Shown: positions 43,396 through 52,945 of the stretch, one piece after another | How the letters are laid out: every line of letters begins with the position of its first letter | How positions within the stretch are numbered: the first letter of the stretch is position 1 | Assembly (NCBI GenBank): GCA_009918675.1 | Contig: RGDM01000012.1 | Coordinates: forward strand, 17,481-81,480 | Direction of reading: 5' to 3' | DNA: 64,000 nucleotides | From: a bacterium | GTDB lineage: Bacteria; Bdellovibrionota_B; Oligoflexia; Silvanigrellales; Silvanigrellaceae | Made by a program: the position numbers and the translations under genes | The notes under the pieces: model-generated | Told to the model about the DNA's origin: nothing | What the model saw: the letters and a program-made list of their open reading frames with translations, nothing else | Databases searched by the model: none

Positions 43396-44953
43396 AGTTG
43401 ATGCGTTCTTGAAGAGTGATTGCAACCGCACTCATGCCCGGAATCACCACCTGGGCAGTGCCGTCGCGAATTTCAACCCGCTGTCCACTGCACGATTTGG
43501 GGTCGCCGGCGTACTTCATGCCGCTCAAAGAATCGCAGTAAAGGCCGTCTGGTAAAGACGTTTGGACAGAAACAAAGCTCGATTTACCTTCGATATTAAG
43601 AGCGAACCAGCCTTGATCACCGCGCGAAAAGGCAATCTGAGCTCCCGATTCACTTGACCACCACTTGATTACTGGGGCGCTGCCCACCGTGCGACGGAAT
43701 TTCAGCATTGATAATAATGTTGTGTCGCGGTGTTCACAGATCCACTGACCTTTTCCACAGTTCGACAGGCCAGCTTCTGTGTAAACGGGGCGTGTTTGCC
43801 CATCGGAGTTCACCGGCGGGCCATCGGATTCACGAGAGAAGTCGTAGCTGCTCATGATGCCAACGCTGCCGTAGTTGAAGCCCAACAGAAAAAGGTTGGC
43901 AAGAGTATGCAAAGTTCCATCTCGGTAGGTGAGCACAGGACCGCCACCGCCATGACCACGCTGATTGTCGTGGTTGTCGGTGAAGACAACCGCTTTGCGC
44001 GACGGCACAAAGCCCCACGACTCGCCCATGCTGCCAAGTGCACTCAAATTACCGCGTCGGAACAACGCAGCCAGAGCCAGGCCCACACGGAACTCGGTGA
44101 CCGAGCCATTGTCGAGATATTCAATTGCACTGACAGGCTCTCCGCCTTGGTCAATGACTTCCTGAAAGACGAAGGGTGAATTTCGCAGCTGCGAAACAAT
44201 CGCACCAATATCTCCAGGGGCCATGTGCTTCGCTGCGTCAATGCGGAAGCCGCGCACACCGATGCTCAATTGGTCATTTAAAAAGTCTGCAATTTTGCCA
44301 CGGACGGAATCGTTGCCAGTGTTTAAATCAGCAAGTCCAAGAAGTTCGCAATTTTGTACTTCCCAGCGATCTTGGTAATTGCGGATGACGTTGTCGGAGT
44401 AGCGTCCACAGTGATGAAAATCTGCAAAAGCGAAAAGCCCAGGGTAGTTGTAGCGGGAATAGCTGGAGCCGGCCCAACCGGTTTCCGACTGATTGAAGGG
44501 AAGAGTTTGTGCCATGTGATTTACGACTGCATCTGAGATGACATCGACACCGGCTTTTTGGCAGCGATTCACCATGTCGATGAACTCGGCCCGGGTCCCA
44601 CTGCGGCTCTCAAGCCTGTAGCTCACCGGCTGATATCGCTGAAACCAAGGTGAACCCGGCATAAGGCGATGTTCTTGCGGCGGGGAAATTTGCACCGCAT
44701 CAACACCAGCGGGCCCAAGAACTTTTTCACATTCTTTAGCGACATCTCGCCAGGTCCATTCAAACAGGTGAACGTAAGACGACGGACGTGTGAGCGAACG
44801 CACGCCGGCACTTCCTGGCCGCTCCATAAGTTTTGCGCTTTGGGAATTAGCTGCGGGATTTGTCGCGCGACCGCACGACGAAAGAATCACAGCGAGACCC
44901 ATCATGGGAGTGAAGAGTGCTCTTGCGATGTGTGACACTCGAGTTGCTGTCAA
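43388..44953 (-). CDS. Animal-type GH13 alpha-amylase, lipoprotein
   Basis: A 521-residue amylase close to the animal-type (GH13_24) group: His-Leu-Phe-Glu-Trp-Thr-Trp, Gln-Ile-Ser-Pro-Pro and Tyr-Gln-Pro-Val-Ser-Tyr. The nucleophile is Asp239 in Gly-Phe-Arg-Ile-Asp, the acid/base Glu265 in Phe-Gln-Glu-Val-Ile-Asp, and the third acid Asp329 in Asp-Asn-His-Asp-Asn. The lipobox Ile-Leu-Ser-Ser-Cys (Cys27) makes it a lipoprotein. Chloride ligands Arg237 and Asn327 are kept, but Gly365 stands where animal enzymes have Arg337. The start is a TTG with GGAG eight bases upstream, next to two inverted repeats. Confidence 0.94.
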   Translation of the reverse strand: MTATRVSHIARALFTPMMGLAVILSSCGRATNPAANSQSAKLMERPGSAGVRSLTRPSSYVHLFEWTWRDVAKECEKVLGPAGVDAVQISPPQEHRLMPGSPWFQRYQPVSYRLESRSGTRAEFIDMVNRCQKAGVDVISDAVVNHMAQTLPFNQSETGWAGSSYSRYNYPGLFAFADFHHCGRYSDNVIRNYQDRWEVQNCELLGLADLNTGNDSVRGKIADFLNDQLSIGVRGFRIDAAKHMAPGDIGAIVSQLRNSPFVFQEVIDQGGEPVSAIEYLDNGSVTEFRVGLALAALFRRGNLSALGSMGESWGFVPSRKAVVFTDNHDNQRGHGGGGPVLTYRDGTLHTLANLFLLGFNYGSVGIMSSYDFSRESDGPPVNSDGQTRPVYTEAGLSNCGKGQWICEHRDTTLLSMLKFRRTVGSAPVIKWWSSESGAQIAFSRGDQGWFALNIEGKSSFVSVQTSLPDGLYCDSLSGMKYAGDPKSCSGQRVEIRDGTAQVVIPGMSAVAITLQERINFN

Positions 44954-44964
44954 ACCGCGTTCTC

Positions 44965-44979
44965 CGTTTTGGCAAAACG
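44965..44979. promoter_or_regulatory. Perfect inverted repeat before the amylase gene
   Basis: CGTTTTG-G-CAAAACG, two perfect 7-base arms around one base, touches the amylase ribosome binding site. With a one-base centre it is more like a protein-binding operator than an RNA hairpin. Confidence 0.6.
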
Positions 44980-44982
44980 TCA

Positions 44983-44996
44983 GACCAATTGTGGTC
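44983..44996. promoter_or_regulatory. Second inverted repeat before the amylase gene
   Basis: GACCA-ATTG-TGGTC, 5-base arms around four bases, lies three bases from the first repeat, on the 5' side of the amylase gene. It is shorter and could occur by chance. Confidence 0.4.
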
Positions 44997-45085
44997 CAGA
45001 CACTAGATCATTTTTGGTTTGCCGGCCAGACTCGTGTGATTTTTTTTTGAAGATTTTTTTATGTATTGAGAATGATGTGACTTTT

Positions 45086-46084
45086 TTATGATATAAAATC
45101 AACAAATTGGTCGCTTAAATGGAACTTCTGCGAAATTCCCCCACTGCTGTCGAACGTCCAGTCGCAGTGTTCCTTGCTATTCCAGGTCCGCTGCCGGCGA
45201 ACATACTGCCAGGTCAAGGTGGCTATTCGCTCGTGAAGCTGGAGCAATGTCTTCTCTGTGAGTCTCGCTTGGTTTCCTTCAACCTCTGCCAAGGCTGCCC
45301 AAATCTCCGGATAACCAATCGCCTTGAACGCCTGGCTGGTTTTGAACACTTCACCCTGAGCAGCCATCAAATCTGCCACCTCGGCAATCCACCCTTCAGC
45401 AAACATCACCTCCAGCCGCCGCGAAATACGTGCGCGAAGAACCTCATCCTCACAGTCCACCTGAATAACGAACGCATCACCGCACAGACTTTGCTGAGAC
45501 AGTGGCTGAGACTTTTTGAATAAAGCAGCAGGCTCTGTGCCCTCGGGACGCTGAAAGACAACCTCGAGAGCGCGCTCGATACGGGTTTTGTCGTTGGGGT
45601 GTAGCTCAGCGGCTCGTTCGGGGGCCAGAGCGCCCAACCAACGGTGGAGCTCTGGCCAACCCCAAACCGCGGCTGAGGCGCGAAACATGTTGCGTAAATC
45701 TTCGTTACGCGGAGGCAAAGGATCGAGACCATGCAGAACAGCACGCAGGTATAACCCGCTTCCACCCACGCAAATAGGCAAGCATCCGCGCGCATCAATG
45801 TCGTTGCACGCATCCCAAACCATCTCGGCATAGCGAGCAGCATCAATCGTCTCACACGGGGCAAGCACATCGATACCGTGATATTTGTAGCGGTTGATCT
45901 CTTCTGCGGGTGGTTTGGCGGTTCCAATCGTCACGCCGCGGTAGAACTGAAAAGCATCAAGATTTACAAGCTCACACGTGCGAGAAAATTGCTGCGAAAG
46001 CAGGTCAGACAAAGCATGTGCGAGTCCAGTTTTACCTGAAGCCGTTGGCCCAATCACAAACACTGCTTTTGCGAACCGATGCAT
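45086..46084 (-). CDS. miaA: tRNA dimethylallyltransferase
   Basis: The P-loop Gly-Pro-Thr-Ala-Ser-Gly-Lys-Thr at the N-terminus and Asp-Ala-Phe-Gln-Phe-Tyr-Arg (family: Asp-Ser-x-Gln-x-Tyr) are present, along with Gly-Gly-Ser-Gly-Leu-Tyr and Ala-Ile-Gly-Tyr-Pro-Glu. MiaA adds an isopentenyl group to A37 of tRNAs reading UNN codons. The ATG at 46084 follows mutL by 19 bases in the same direction; mutL-miaA is a common pair. Confidence 0.96.
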   Translation of the reverse strand: MHRFAKAVFVIGPTASGKTGLAHALSDLLSQQFSRTCELVNLDAFQFYRGVTIGTAKPPAEEINRYKYHGIDVLAPCETIDAARYAEMVWDACNDIDARGCLPICVGGSGLYLRAVLHGLDPLPPRNEDLRNMFRASAAVWGWPELHRWLGALAPERAAELHPNDKTRIERALEVVFQRPEGTEPAALFKKSQPLSQQSLCGDAFVIQVDCEDEVLRARISRRLEVMFAEGWIAEVADLMAAQGEVFKTSQAFKAIGYPEIWAALAEVEGNQARLTEKTLLQLHERIATLTWQYVRRQRTWNSKEHCDWTFDSSGGISQKFHLSDQFVDFIS

Positions 46085-46103
46085 TTTTTTTAACCTAACT
46101 CAC

Positions 46104-48110
46104 TCAGACTCGTGAAAACCATTGCGCAACATCAGAATCCGTCCAGCGCCGCCAAACAGGACGTCCATGTGGACAATGCGCAAAGAAATCAACTTCTCCT
46201 CCGCGCAAAAGGAGGCGTCGAACGAGTTCTGGATTCATCGGGTCACCGCTGCGCACCGCTGTGTGGCATGCAACGGTTGCAAGGTGCAAATGAAACAATT
46301 CTTTGCGTGTCAGATTTGCTGGACGCACGCCAACATCCAGCCATTCTTGTCCAACACGACGCGCCTGCTGAACGAGAGGATGCGCATCGGAAGAAGAGAA
46401 GCCTTTGATGGCAAGAATTTTTGCAACCACATCATCAAAAAGTGCGGCTGCTTTGTTGAACTCAACCTGAGTGGGCAGCGAATGCAATGCAACACTCCGA
46501 TTGGCAAGCAGTTCAATTTCAAAACCGAGATGCCGCAGCGTGGCTTCCTCTTCATTCAAAACTTCACCAATCGCTGGAGGCACTGGAACCATGAGTGGCG
46601 CAAGAAGAGATTGCCGCGCCAAGCCGCGCTCGCCCTCAATCTGCAAGGCAAGTTCTTCAAAGAGCACCCGTTCATGAAAGGCGTGCTGATCAACAACCAA
46701 AAGATCTTCTTTAGCTTCAAATAAAAGGTAACAATTTTTGTATTGCCCTAAGTACGTTGCCTCAGCCAAAGGATGATTGCTTGAAGCAGCGCCCGCTTGG
46801 CCCCGTGCGAAAATCGTTTGTTGATAATTCGCACTTTTACCCGATGCTCTCTCCACGTGTTTAGCTACGGCGGAAAAATTCTTCTCGCTGCTCAAACCCG
46901 GTTCAAAAGAACGGCGCTGTCCGGACGATTGCTCAGCAGCACGGCTCACACCTGCCGATGCCATGCCCCCCGTTGGCGCCGGGCTTCTGTCGTAATTTTG
47001 CACCACTGAAGTGTGGTTCTGATGGTTTGTTACTTTGTCGTCAAGCCAATTTTCACGCCTCATTTCAGGCCGCATGCGAACAATGGTTTCAGCCGTTGGA
47101 AGTGTACTGAGCATTTGGCTTTGGGTTGTGCGCCGCAGATCAGCCTGCAAGGCTATTGTCACAAGGTCTTGCACGAGTGGCGCATCGGTAAAGCGAATTT
47201 CAGTTTTGTTGGGATGCGCATTGACGTCGACAAGAGCAGGATCAACGCTCACAAAAAGAACACAACCGGGCACAAGTCCTTTCATTGTCAGGCCTGTATA
47301 ACCCGACAAAACTCCGTTCCTGACAATTCTGTCTTTCACGAGCCGGCCGTTCACAAAGGTTATGAAATAGCGCGGCACCGGACGCGCCATTTCGGGCTTT
47401 TGCACGAACCCTTCGAGAAGAAATGAGCCCTTTTGATAATTCACCGCAACGTACTCAGACGCTTCGCCCGCGAGTAGAGCCTTGAAACGCTGCTCGAGGG
47501 ATTGAGCGGGGGGCAGATTCAACACATCGCGCCCGTTGTGGGTGAGGCGCAAACCAACCCGATAATACGCGAGCGACATCGCCTGCACGAGCTCAAGCGT
47601 GTGACCCAATTCCGTTGCCGTGGCTCGCAAGAACTTTCGCCGCGCAGGTACATTGCAAAAAAGATCGCGAACAATCACTTCGCTTCCAACTGCCATCCCG
47701 CACGCCTGTGGCGCACTCGCGTGCCCGTCGCGGACATGAATTTCCACCCCGGTGGCGTCGACACTGCGCCGAGTTCGGAGAGTGAAATCAGAGACCGCTG
47801 CAATACTTGGCAGAGCTTCGCCGCGAAAACCAAACGTTGACAGCTGATGCAAATCTTCAAATGAAAGGATTTTACTTGTGGCATGTCGCTCAAGAGCCAA
47901 AAGTGCATCCTCAGGCGACATCCCGGAACCATTGTCAACAATACGAACCAGCTGCCTGCCGCCATCAAGGAGCTCAATCTCAATTTCCTGTGCCTGCGCA
48001 TCAATTGCGTTTTCAAGGAGCTCTTTGACAACGCTCGAAGGTCGTTCAACCACCTCACCGGCTTTTATTTGGTTGATCACGTGCTCGGGTAGCTTACGCA
48101 CAACAGACAT
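46104..48110 (-). CDS. mutL: DNA mismatch repair protein MutL, endonuclease type
   Basis: A 668-residue MutL. The N-terminal GHKL ATPase shows Glu-Leu-Leu-Glu-Asn-Ala-Ile-Asp-Ala, Asp-Asn-Gly-Ser-Gly-Met and Gly-Phe-Arg-Gly-Glu-Ala-Leu. The C-terminal domain has Asp-Gln-His-Ala at 474-477 with Glu480 and Glu485, the DQHAx2Ex4E metal-binding motif of nicking MutLs, plus Ala-Cys-His (613-615) and Cys-Pro-His-Gly-Arg-Pro (646-651). It should therefore nick DNA itself, as expected in bacteria without MutH. The two domains are joined by a variable linker (about 340-445). Confidence 0.97.
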   Translation of the reverse strand: MSVVRKLPEHVINQIKAGEVVERPSSVVKELLENAIDAQAQEIEIELLDGGRQLVRIVDNGSGMSPEDALLALERHATSKILSFEDLHQLSTFGFRGEALPSIAAVSDFTLRTRRSVDATGVEIHVRDGHASAPQACGMAVGSEVIVRDLFCNVPARRKFLRATATELGHTLELVQAMSLAYYRVGLRLTHNGRDVLNLPPAQSLEQRFKALLAGEASEYVAVNYQKGSFLLEGFVQKPEMARPVPRYFITFVNGRLVKDRIVRNGVLSGYTGLTMKGLVPGCVLFVSVDPALVDVNAHPNKTEIRFTDAPLVQDLVTIALQADLRRTTQSQMLSTLPTAETIVRMRPEMRRENWLDDKVTNHQNHTSVVQNYDRSPAPTGGMASAGVSRAAEQSSGQRRSFEPGLSSEKNFSAVAKHVERASGKSANYQQTIFARGQAGAASSNHPLAEATYLGQYKNCYLLFEAKEDLLVVDQHAFHERVLFEELALQIEGERGLARQSLLAPLMVPVPPAIGEVLNEEEATLRHLGFEIELLANRSVALHSLPTQVEFNKAAALFDDVVAKILAIKGFSSSDAHPLVQQARRVGQEWLDVGVRPANLTRKELFHLHLATVACHTAVRSGDPMNPELVRRLLLRGGEVDFFAHCPHGRPVWRRWTDSDVAQWFSRV

Positions 48111-48197
48111 GACACTTCCTCAACTTTGCGGGACGCTTGAGCTTTGATAACCTGTTAGCACCGGAAACTGAAGCCCCAATGGAAGGAGCCTCGACCC

Positions 48198-49970
48198 ATG
48201 ACGCAAACGAATGCAGAACCGACCTACCTGAAAAAACCATGGATTTCTCAGTACGCGAAGGGTGTTCGACAAGAGATCCCCAATATTCCCTATGATAATA
48301 TCGGGGCCCTAATCTCTAACTCAGCAAACCGGTTCGGCAACAGAACGGCCTTTATCACCAGCCTCGCAAACGGCATGGAAGGCAGCGTCAGCTTCTCCGA
48401 GGTTGAAACCTTCTCGAATCAATTTGCTGCATTTCTACTCAAAGAGCTGCAACTACAAAAGGGTGATCGGGTGGCCATTCAGATGCCCAATTGCATTGCC
48501 TACCCCATCGCAATTTTCGGTATTCTCAAAGCGGGCTGCACTTTGGTCAACGTCAACCCTCTTTATACAGACCGCGAAATGGAGCATGCGTTTAACGACA
48601 GCGGCGCCACCGTGCTCATTATTATCGACATGTTCGCCGACAAGCTTCCGCGGGTTTTGCCCAAAACCGGAATCAAGCATGTGATCACGGTGAGCGTTGC
48701 CGATTTCTTCCCTGTGCATTTGAAACTACTCATCAAGACCATGCTCAAAGTTAAAAAGCAGGTTATGCCTTGCACAGTTCCTCACCTTCCTTTCCGCGAA
48801 GCACTTGCAGCAGGCCAGGCTCGTCTTGCGCAAACCGAAACAGCATGGGCACGCGCTGGAGCGCATGGTCAAAAAGCTTTGGCGATGCCAAATATAACAC
48901 TCGATGACCTTGCGGCGCTTCAGTACACGGGTGGTACAACAGGAGTCAGCAAAGGAGCGATGCTCACTCATCGCAATCTTCTTTCAAACGTTTATCAGAT
49001 TCTGGAATTCGCCAAGACAACCATTGTGACCGGCGAAGAAACCATTATTACCGCTCTGCCGCTTTATCATATTTTCGCATTCACGGTGAATTGCTTGTCG
49101 TTCTTTGAAGAAGGCGCAACCAACATCCTCATCCCCAGCCCGCGCCCGATGAGCAACTTGCAAAAGGCTTTCAGCAAACACCAAATCACTTGGATGACTG
49201 GGGTCAACACACTCTTTAATGCGCTCCTCAATGAACCATGGTTTGCGCAGAATCCGCCAAAGAAAATGAAAATGGCCATTGCTGGAGGCGCGGCGCTGTT
49301 GTCGTCAACAGCAGAGCGTTGGGGCAAGACCATTGGCACTCCTGTTATTGAAGGCTACGGACTCACAGAAACAAGCCCTGTTCTCACCTTCAACCCCATT
49401 GGTGCCAAAGTGAAGCGCGAATCTATTGGTGTGCCAATGCCATCAACCGAGATCCGCTTGGTAGATGACAATGGCGTTGATGTTGGACTGGGCGAACCCG
49501 GGGAACTGATTGCCCGCGGGCCACAGGTGATGGCCGGCTATTGGAAGCGTCCCGACGAAACAGCCAAAACAATCAAAGACGGCTGGTTGTACACGGGTGA
49601 TGTTGCGGTGATGGACAGCGATGGCTTCTTCAAGATTGTTGATCGCAAGAAAGACATGATTTTGGTTTCCGGCTTCAATGTCTATCCAAATGAGGTTGAA
49701 GACTGCATTGCCAAGCATCCAGAAGTTGTTGAAGTGGCGGTGATTGGAATTCCAGATGGAACATCGGGCGAGGCTGTAAAGGCTTATATCGTGCCGCGCA
49801 CACCAAACCTGACGCAAGACAGCGTGCGCGCGCACTGCAAAGAAATGCTCACCGGATACAAAGTTCCACGCTACGTTGAATTCCGCAAAGAACTCCCTAA
49901 AACCCCGATTGGCAAAATTCTGCGCAAAGATCTTCGCGCTGAGTTCCTCGCACAACAAAAGAATAGCTGA
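48198..49970 (+). CDS. fadD: Long-chain fatty-acid-CoA ligase
   Basis: A 590-residue adenylate-forming enzyme with the AMP-binding motif Tyr-Thr-Gly-Gly-Thr-Thr-Gly-Val-Ser-Lys-Gly, Gly-Tyr-Gly-Leu-Thr-Glu-Thr-Ser and the fatty-acyl-CoA synthetase signature around Asp-Gly-Trp-Leu-Tyr-Thr-Gly-Asp. It activates fatty acids to acyl-CoA for degradation or phospholipid synthesis. GGAAGGAG precedes the ATG. It is divergent from mutL, and its stop lies 5 bases before the addB-like gene. Confidence 0.94.
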   Translation: MTQTNAEPTYLKKPWISQYAKGVRQEIPNIPYDNIGALISNSANRFGNRTAFITSLANGMEGSVSFSEVETFSNQFAAFLLKELQLQKGDRVAIQMPNCIAYPIAIFGILKAGCTLVNVNPLYTDREMEHAFNDSGATVLIIIDMFADKLPRVLPKTGIKHVITVSVADFFPVHLKLLIKTMLKVKKQVMPCTVPHLPFREALAAGQARLAQTETAWARAGAHGQKALAMPNITLDDLAALQYTGGTTGVSKGAMLTHRNLLSNVYQILEFAKTTIVTGEETIITALPLYHIFAFTVNCLSFFEEGATNILIPSPRPMSNLQKAFSKHQITWMTGVNTLFNALLNEPWFAQNPPKKMKMAIAGGAALLSSTAERWGKTIGTPVIEGYGLTETSPVLTFNPIGAKVKRESIGVPMPSTEIRLVDDNGVDVGLGEPGELIARGPQVMAGYWKRPDETAKTIKDGWLYTGDVAVMDSDGFFKIVDRKKDMILVSGFNVYPNEVEDCIAKHPEVVEVAVIGIPDGTSGEAVKAYIVPRTPNLTQDSVRAHCKEMLTGYKVPRYVEFRKELPKTPIGKILRKDLRAEFLAQQKNS

Positions 49971-49975
49971 TTGCT

Positions 49976-52945
49976 ATGCTGCAAACGTTCCTCGCGCACG
50001 GTTTTTTGCTCGCAGAACACTCTGTGTACAAAAACCTTGCGCAGGAACTTTTGGCGTCTGCAACAAGCCGCGCTCGCCAACGCTGGATTCTTGTTTGTGA
50101 GCGCAAGGAAGACCTTGTTTCCATCCGGACGCAAATTTTTAGTTTACTCAATCAGCAAAACAAACTTTCGGGGCGAGCGGATCCTCTGCAATCTTGGGTT
50201 GGCGTGAGTCTCTATACCCCCGACACACTGGTGAGAAATTTCGCTCTCACTCTGTCCCACAATAGCGCCACGATTGTGGGTGCTGAGGCGAACCGGCTTT
50301 TCCGTTCACCGTATATCGACATTGTCGAGCAAGAGCGGCTGACACGGCTTATTTTGCTGAAGCTGGGCTATGCAGGCAGCGATGTTGCACCGCTTGCAAA
50401 ACAGATTCTCACTCTTGCCGACACTGCCCTTCCGCCAGACGAATCGTTGCTCAGCGTTTTGCTGGAAGTCCAACAAACGCAGCACTCACTCAAGCAAGTG
50501 GCTGATGTTCCCGATGTGTCTCTGCGCACAATTCTTGTTGCATACCAACTTGTGCAAAAGATTTTATCGAAGTTTTGTCGCCTGCAATCATTTATTGGAG
50601 AGTATTGGGGCCCACACTTTCAAACTCACCTGAGCTCGGCGCTACAGGGCGAAAACGGCAGTGAAGAATTTCTTTGGCCACAAAAATTTCTCGATGACCC
50701 TTTGCTGTGGATTGCTGCTCCCGAATACACCCGTGCAACTGGGAATGAGCGCAAAAAAATTCAACCGCAAGCACCATTAGAACAAACCTATCGGCCCGGG
50801 AATTTCCAAGCGAGCTGGATAGACGCGCTGCGTGAGGGATTGTTTCGTGCACGCCAGATTTCGCAGTCGCACGCAAATTCAACCGGTATTCAAACCTGGT
50901 GGGCGCGCACGCTGATTCCAAGCCAAACGATTGTTCCGCAAGCAGCAGTTGCTCAAGTCAAGGTGATTGGCTCACAAGCTGCACTTGCAAACACCTTTGA
51001 AACATTGCACAGCAACTCAGACGCAAGAACTCAATTTTTACTGGGTGACATGAATGCGCGCGACTGGAATGTGATTCGCGCGGATGGTTCAGGCGTTCAC
51101 TCACTGACACCGGCCGACTTCGAAAACAACCTGAATAAAAAATCTCATGCCGAACAAAACGCAGATCATCCGCCGCAACAAAGCTCCAACGGCGCATCTC
51201 TCTGGGCTAATCCGGCCGGAGAACGAGTGACCCGCTTACATGACGAATTTAACAAAGATTGGCAACGCCTTGAGCCTTTTACTGAGCTTATCGAAAATGC
51301 ACTCAATCAATACAACCTAAGCCCCTCGCTGCGCAAACATGGGGTTTCATTTGACCTCATGCTCCATCGTTTCTTCGACAGCGAAACCTTTAGCATTGGT
51401 GAGCTTGGAGAAGTGGCAGGCATGCCCCCTGCACTTTCGCTTCTGCCGGGCATTGAAACTCCCGAGCAATTTATTGTCTTAGGAAGCCCGCACTCAACCA
51501 CCTCACCGAGCTTTCACCTGCGCTTGCTCAACGCGGTCTTTCACCAACTCCGCAGCAAGCAAGTTCAACTCGATCCGATTGCCTCTGAACAGTCGTATCG
51601 TGGCTATTGGCAATCCATTTTTACGCGCGGATGCAAAATCACTTTTCTGGTTCGCGGTTACCAAGACGTTGAGGCCTTTCCCACTTATGCAAAAGCATGG
51701 TGTCAACCAGCGCAATTCAAAACAACCACCATCTCCGACGCGCTTCCCGCATCCTCTTTCGAACGCTGGCTTGCAGGCTCACAACAAATATTCGACCCGG
51801 AATGGAAACGACTCCTGCGCGAACCCAAGACTCCCAATGAACCTCACACTCTGGCGGTGACGGCGTTTGAAGATTATGTTGAATGTCCGCTGCGCTTCTA
51901 TTGGCTCACTCTCCACCGCAGTGAAGCCGATGCACAAGCAGCTCTGCAACCTGATGTTAAAGTCATGGGACAACGCGCGCACAGTGCTGCTGAATGTTTT
52001 TTTAGAAGTCTTCGCCACATCGCCCTCACCAATGAAAGCAACGAGCCACAAACGAATCTGTGGCGAAAACTGATCACTCAGATCAACGAAGAGTTTGTTG
52101 AATCAGAAATTTTTCTGAGCAACGATTCAACTTTATGGAACAAGGCTCTTCTCAGTGCCTTCAGGTCCGCTGAGCTTTCGCTCGTACAAATGAACCACGC
52201 AAAAGAGCTTGCCGGCGAACTTGAGAAGGCAATTTTTTCGCCCGCCAACCCAGCGGTGCAGACAGGCTTCCAAGTTAAACAATCTGCACTCAAGCAAAAG
52301 CTCACACGCGAAGGCGTGCGAAGGGCATTTCGTAAAATGATTCAAAGTGAATTATTGCTGCTTGGTGCGTCGAATGACACGGCATCCCAATCGGGTGCAG
52401 ATGAAAATAGTAAAGAAACACGCGCCGCATTCCTTGAGCAACCTTTTCAATTGGAGATTGCACCGGGTTTGCTGCTTACGGGCCGCATCGACCGAGTTGA
52501 CACGCATCCTTCGGGTGACAAGATCATCGATTATAAAACCTCAAAGGTTCCAAAAAAAGAACCCGCTCTTGTTCTCAACCCGCTCGAGGCGACACCCTAC
52601 AACCGTCTCAGTGTCCAAGGCGCAATTTATTGTCTTGCCTGGGCGCGCAAACAAGCGGAAGAAGCGAGCGACGATGAAAGGCCTCGCGGAGTTTCGGCGT
52701 TCACCCTTCTCCGCCTCAAAACCCTCGACCTCAGCCGCAACCCATTCGTCTCGTGTGCATTCAGGTCTCCGCTGCAATTCAATGACGACGCCTATGCACA
52801 ACTCTTTGATTCTTACAGAACACGTGCCGAGACACTTGTCTCAGGGCATTTCCCTGCGCGGCCTCTTTACAAAGAAATGTGCAAGAGCTGTGCGCTGAAA
52901 ATGCTTTGCCCGACCGCCCTGCGCCCGGGCGAGGAGGAATCATGA
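49976..52945 (+). CDS. addB: AddB/RexB-like exonuclease subunit
   Basis: A 989-residue protein with a C-terminal PD-(D/E)XK nuclease: Gly-Arg-Ile-Asp-Arg (Asp839), Ile-Ile-Asp-Tyr-Lys (Asp852, Lys854), Gln-Gly-Ala-Ile-Tyr. Four Cys, one near 637 (Val-Glu-Cys-Pro-Leu-Arg) and three at about 969, 972 and 978 in Cys-x2-Cys-x5-Cys, match the iron-sulfur cluster that pins the nuclease in AddB. No P-loop is visible at the N-terminus. With AddA it resects double-strand breaks for RecA. No ribosome binding site precedes its ATG; translation probably follows from fadD. It overlaps addA by four bases. Confidence 0.85.
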   Translation: MLQTFLAHGFLLAEHSVYKNLAQELLASATSRARQRWILVCERKEDLVSIRTQIFSLLNQQNKLSGRADPLQSWVGVSLYTPDTLVRNFALTLSHNSATIVGAEANRLFRSPYIDIVEQERLTRLILLKLGYAGSDVAPLAKQILTLADTALPPDESLLSVLLEVQQTQHSLKQVADVPDVSLRTILVAYQLVQKILSKFCRLQSFIGEYWGPHFQTHLSSALQGENGSEEFLWPQKFLDDPLLWIAAPEYTRATGNERKKIQPQAPLEQTYRPGNFQASWIDALREGLFRARQISQSHANSTGIQTWWARTLIPSQTIVPQAAVAQVKVIGSQAALANTFETLHSNSDARTQFLLGDMNARDWNVIRADGSGVHSLTPADFENNLNKKSHAEQNADHPPQQSSNGASLWANPAGERVTRLHDEFNKDWQRLEPFTELIENALNQYNLSPSLRKHGVSFDLMLHRFFDSETFSIGELGEVAGMPPALSLLPGIETPEQFIVLGSPHSTTSPSFHLRLLNAVFHQLRSKQVQLDPIASEQSYRGYWQSIFTRGCKITFLVRGYQDVEAFPTYAKAWCQPAQFKTTTISDALPASSFERWLAGSQQIFDPEWKRLLREPKTPNEPHTLAVTAFEDYVECPLRFYWLTLHRSEADAQAALQPDVKVMGQRAHSAAECFFRSLRHIALTNESNEPQTNLWRKLITQINEEFVESEIFLSNDSTLWNKALLSAFRSAELSLVQMNHAKELAGELEKAIFSPANPAVQTGFQVKQSALKQKLTREGVRRAFRKMIQSELLLLGASNDTASQSGADENSKETRAAFLEQPFQLEIAPGLLLTGRIDRVDTHPSGDKIIDYKTSKVPKKEPALVLNPLEATPYNRLSVQGAIYCLAWARKQAEEASDDERPRGVSAFTLLRLKTLDLSRNPFVSCAFRSPLQFNDDAYAQLFDSYRTRAETLVSGHFPARPLYKEMCKSCALKMLCPTALRPGEEES

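Noticed and set aside
52347..52898. 183-residue open frame on the plus strand
   Set aside because: It is a shifted frame within addB covering the nuclease motifs; composition is Ser/Arg-rich and not protein-like.
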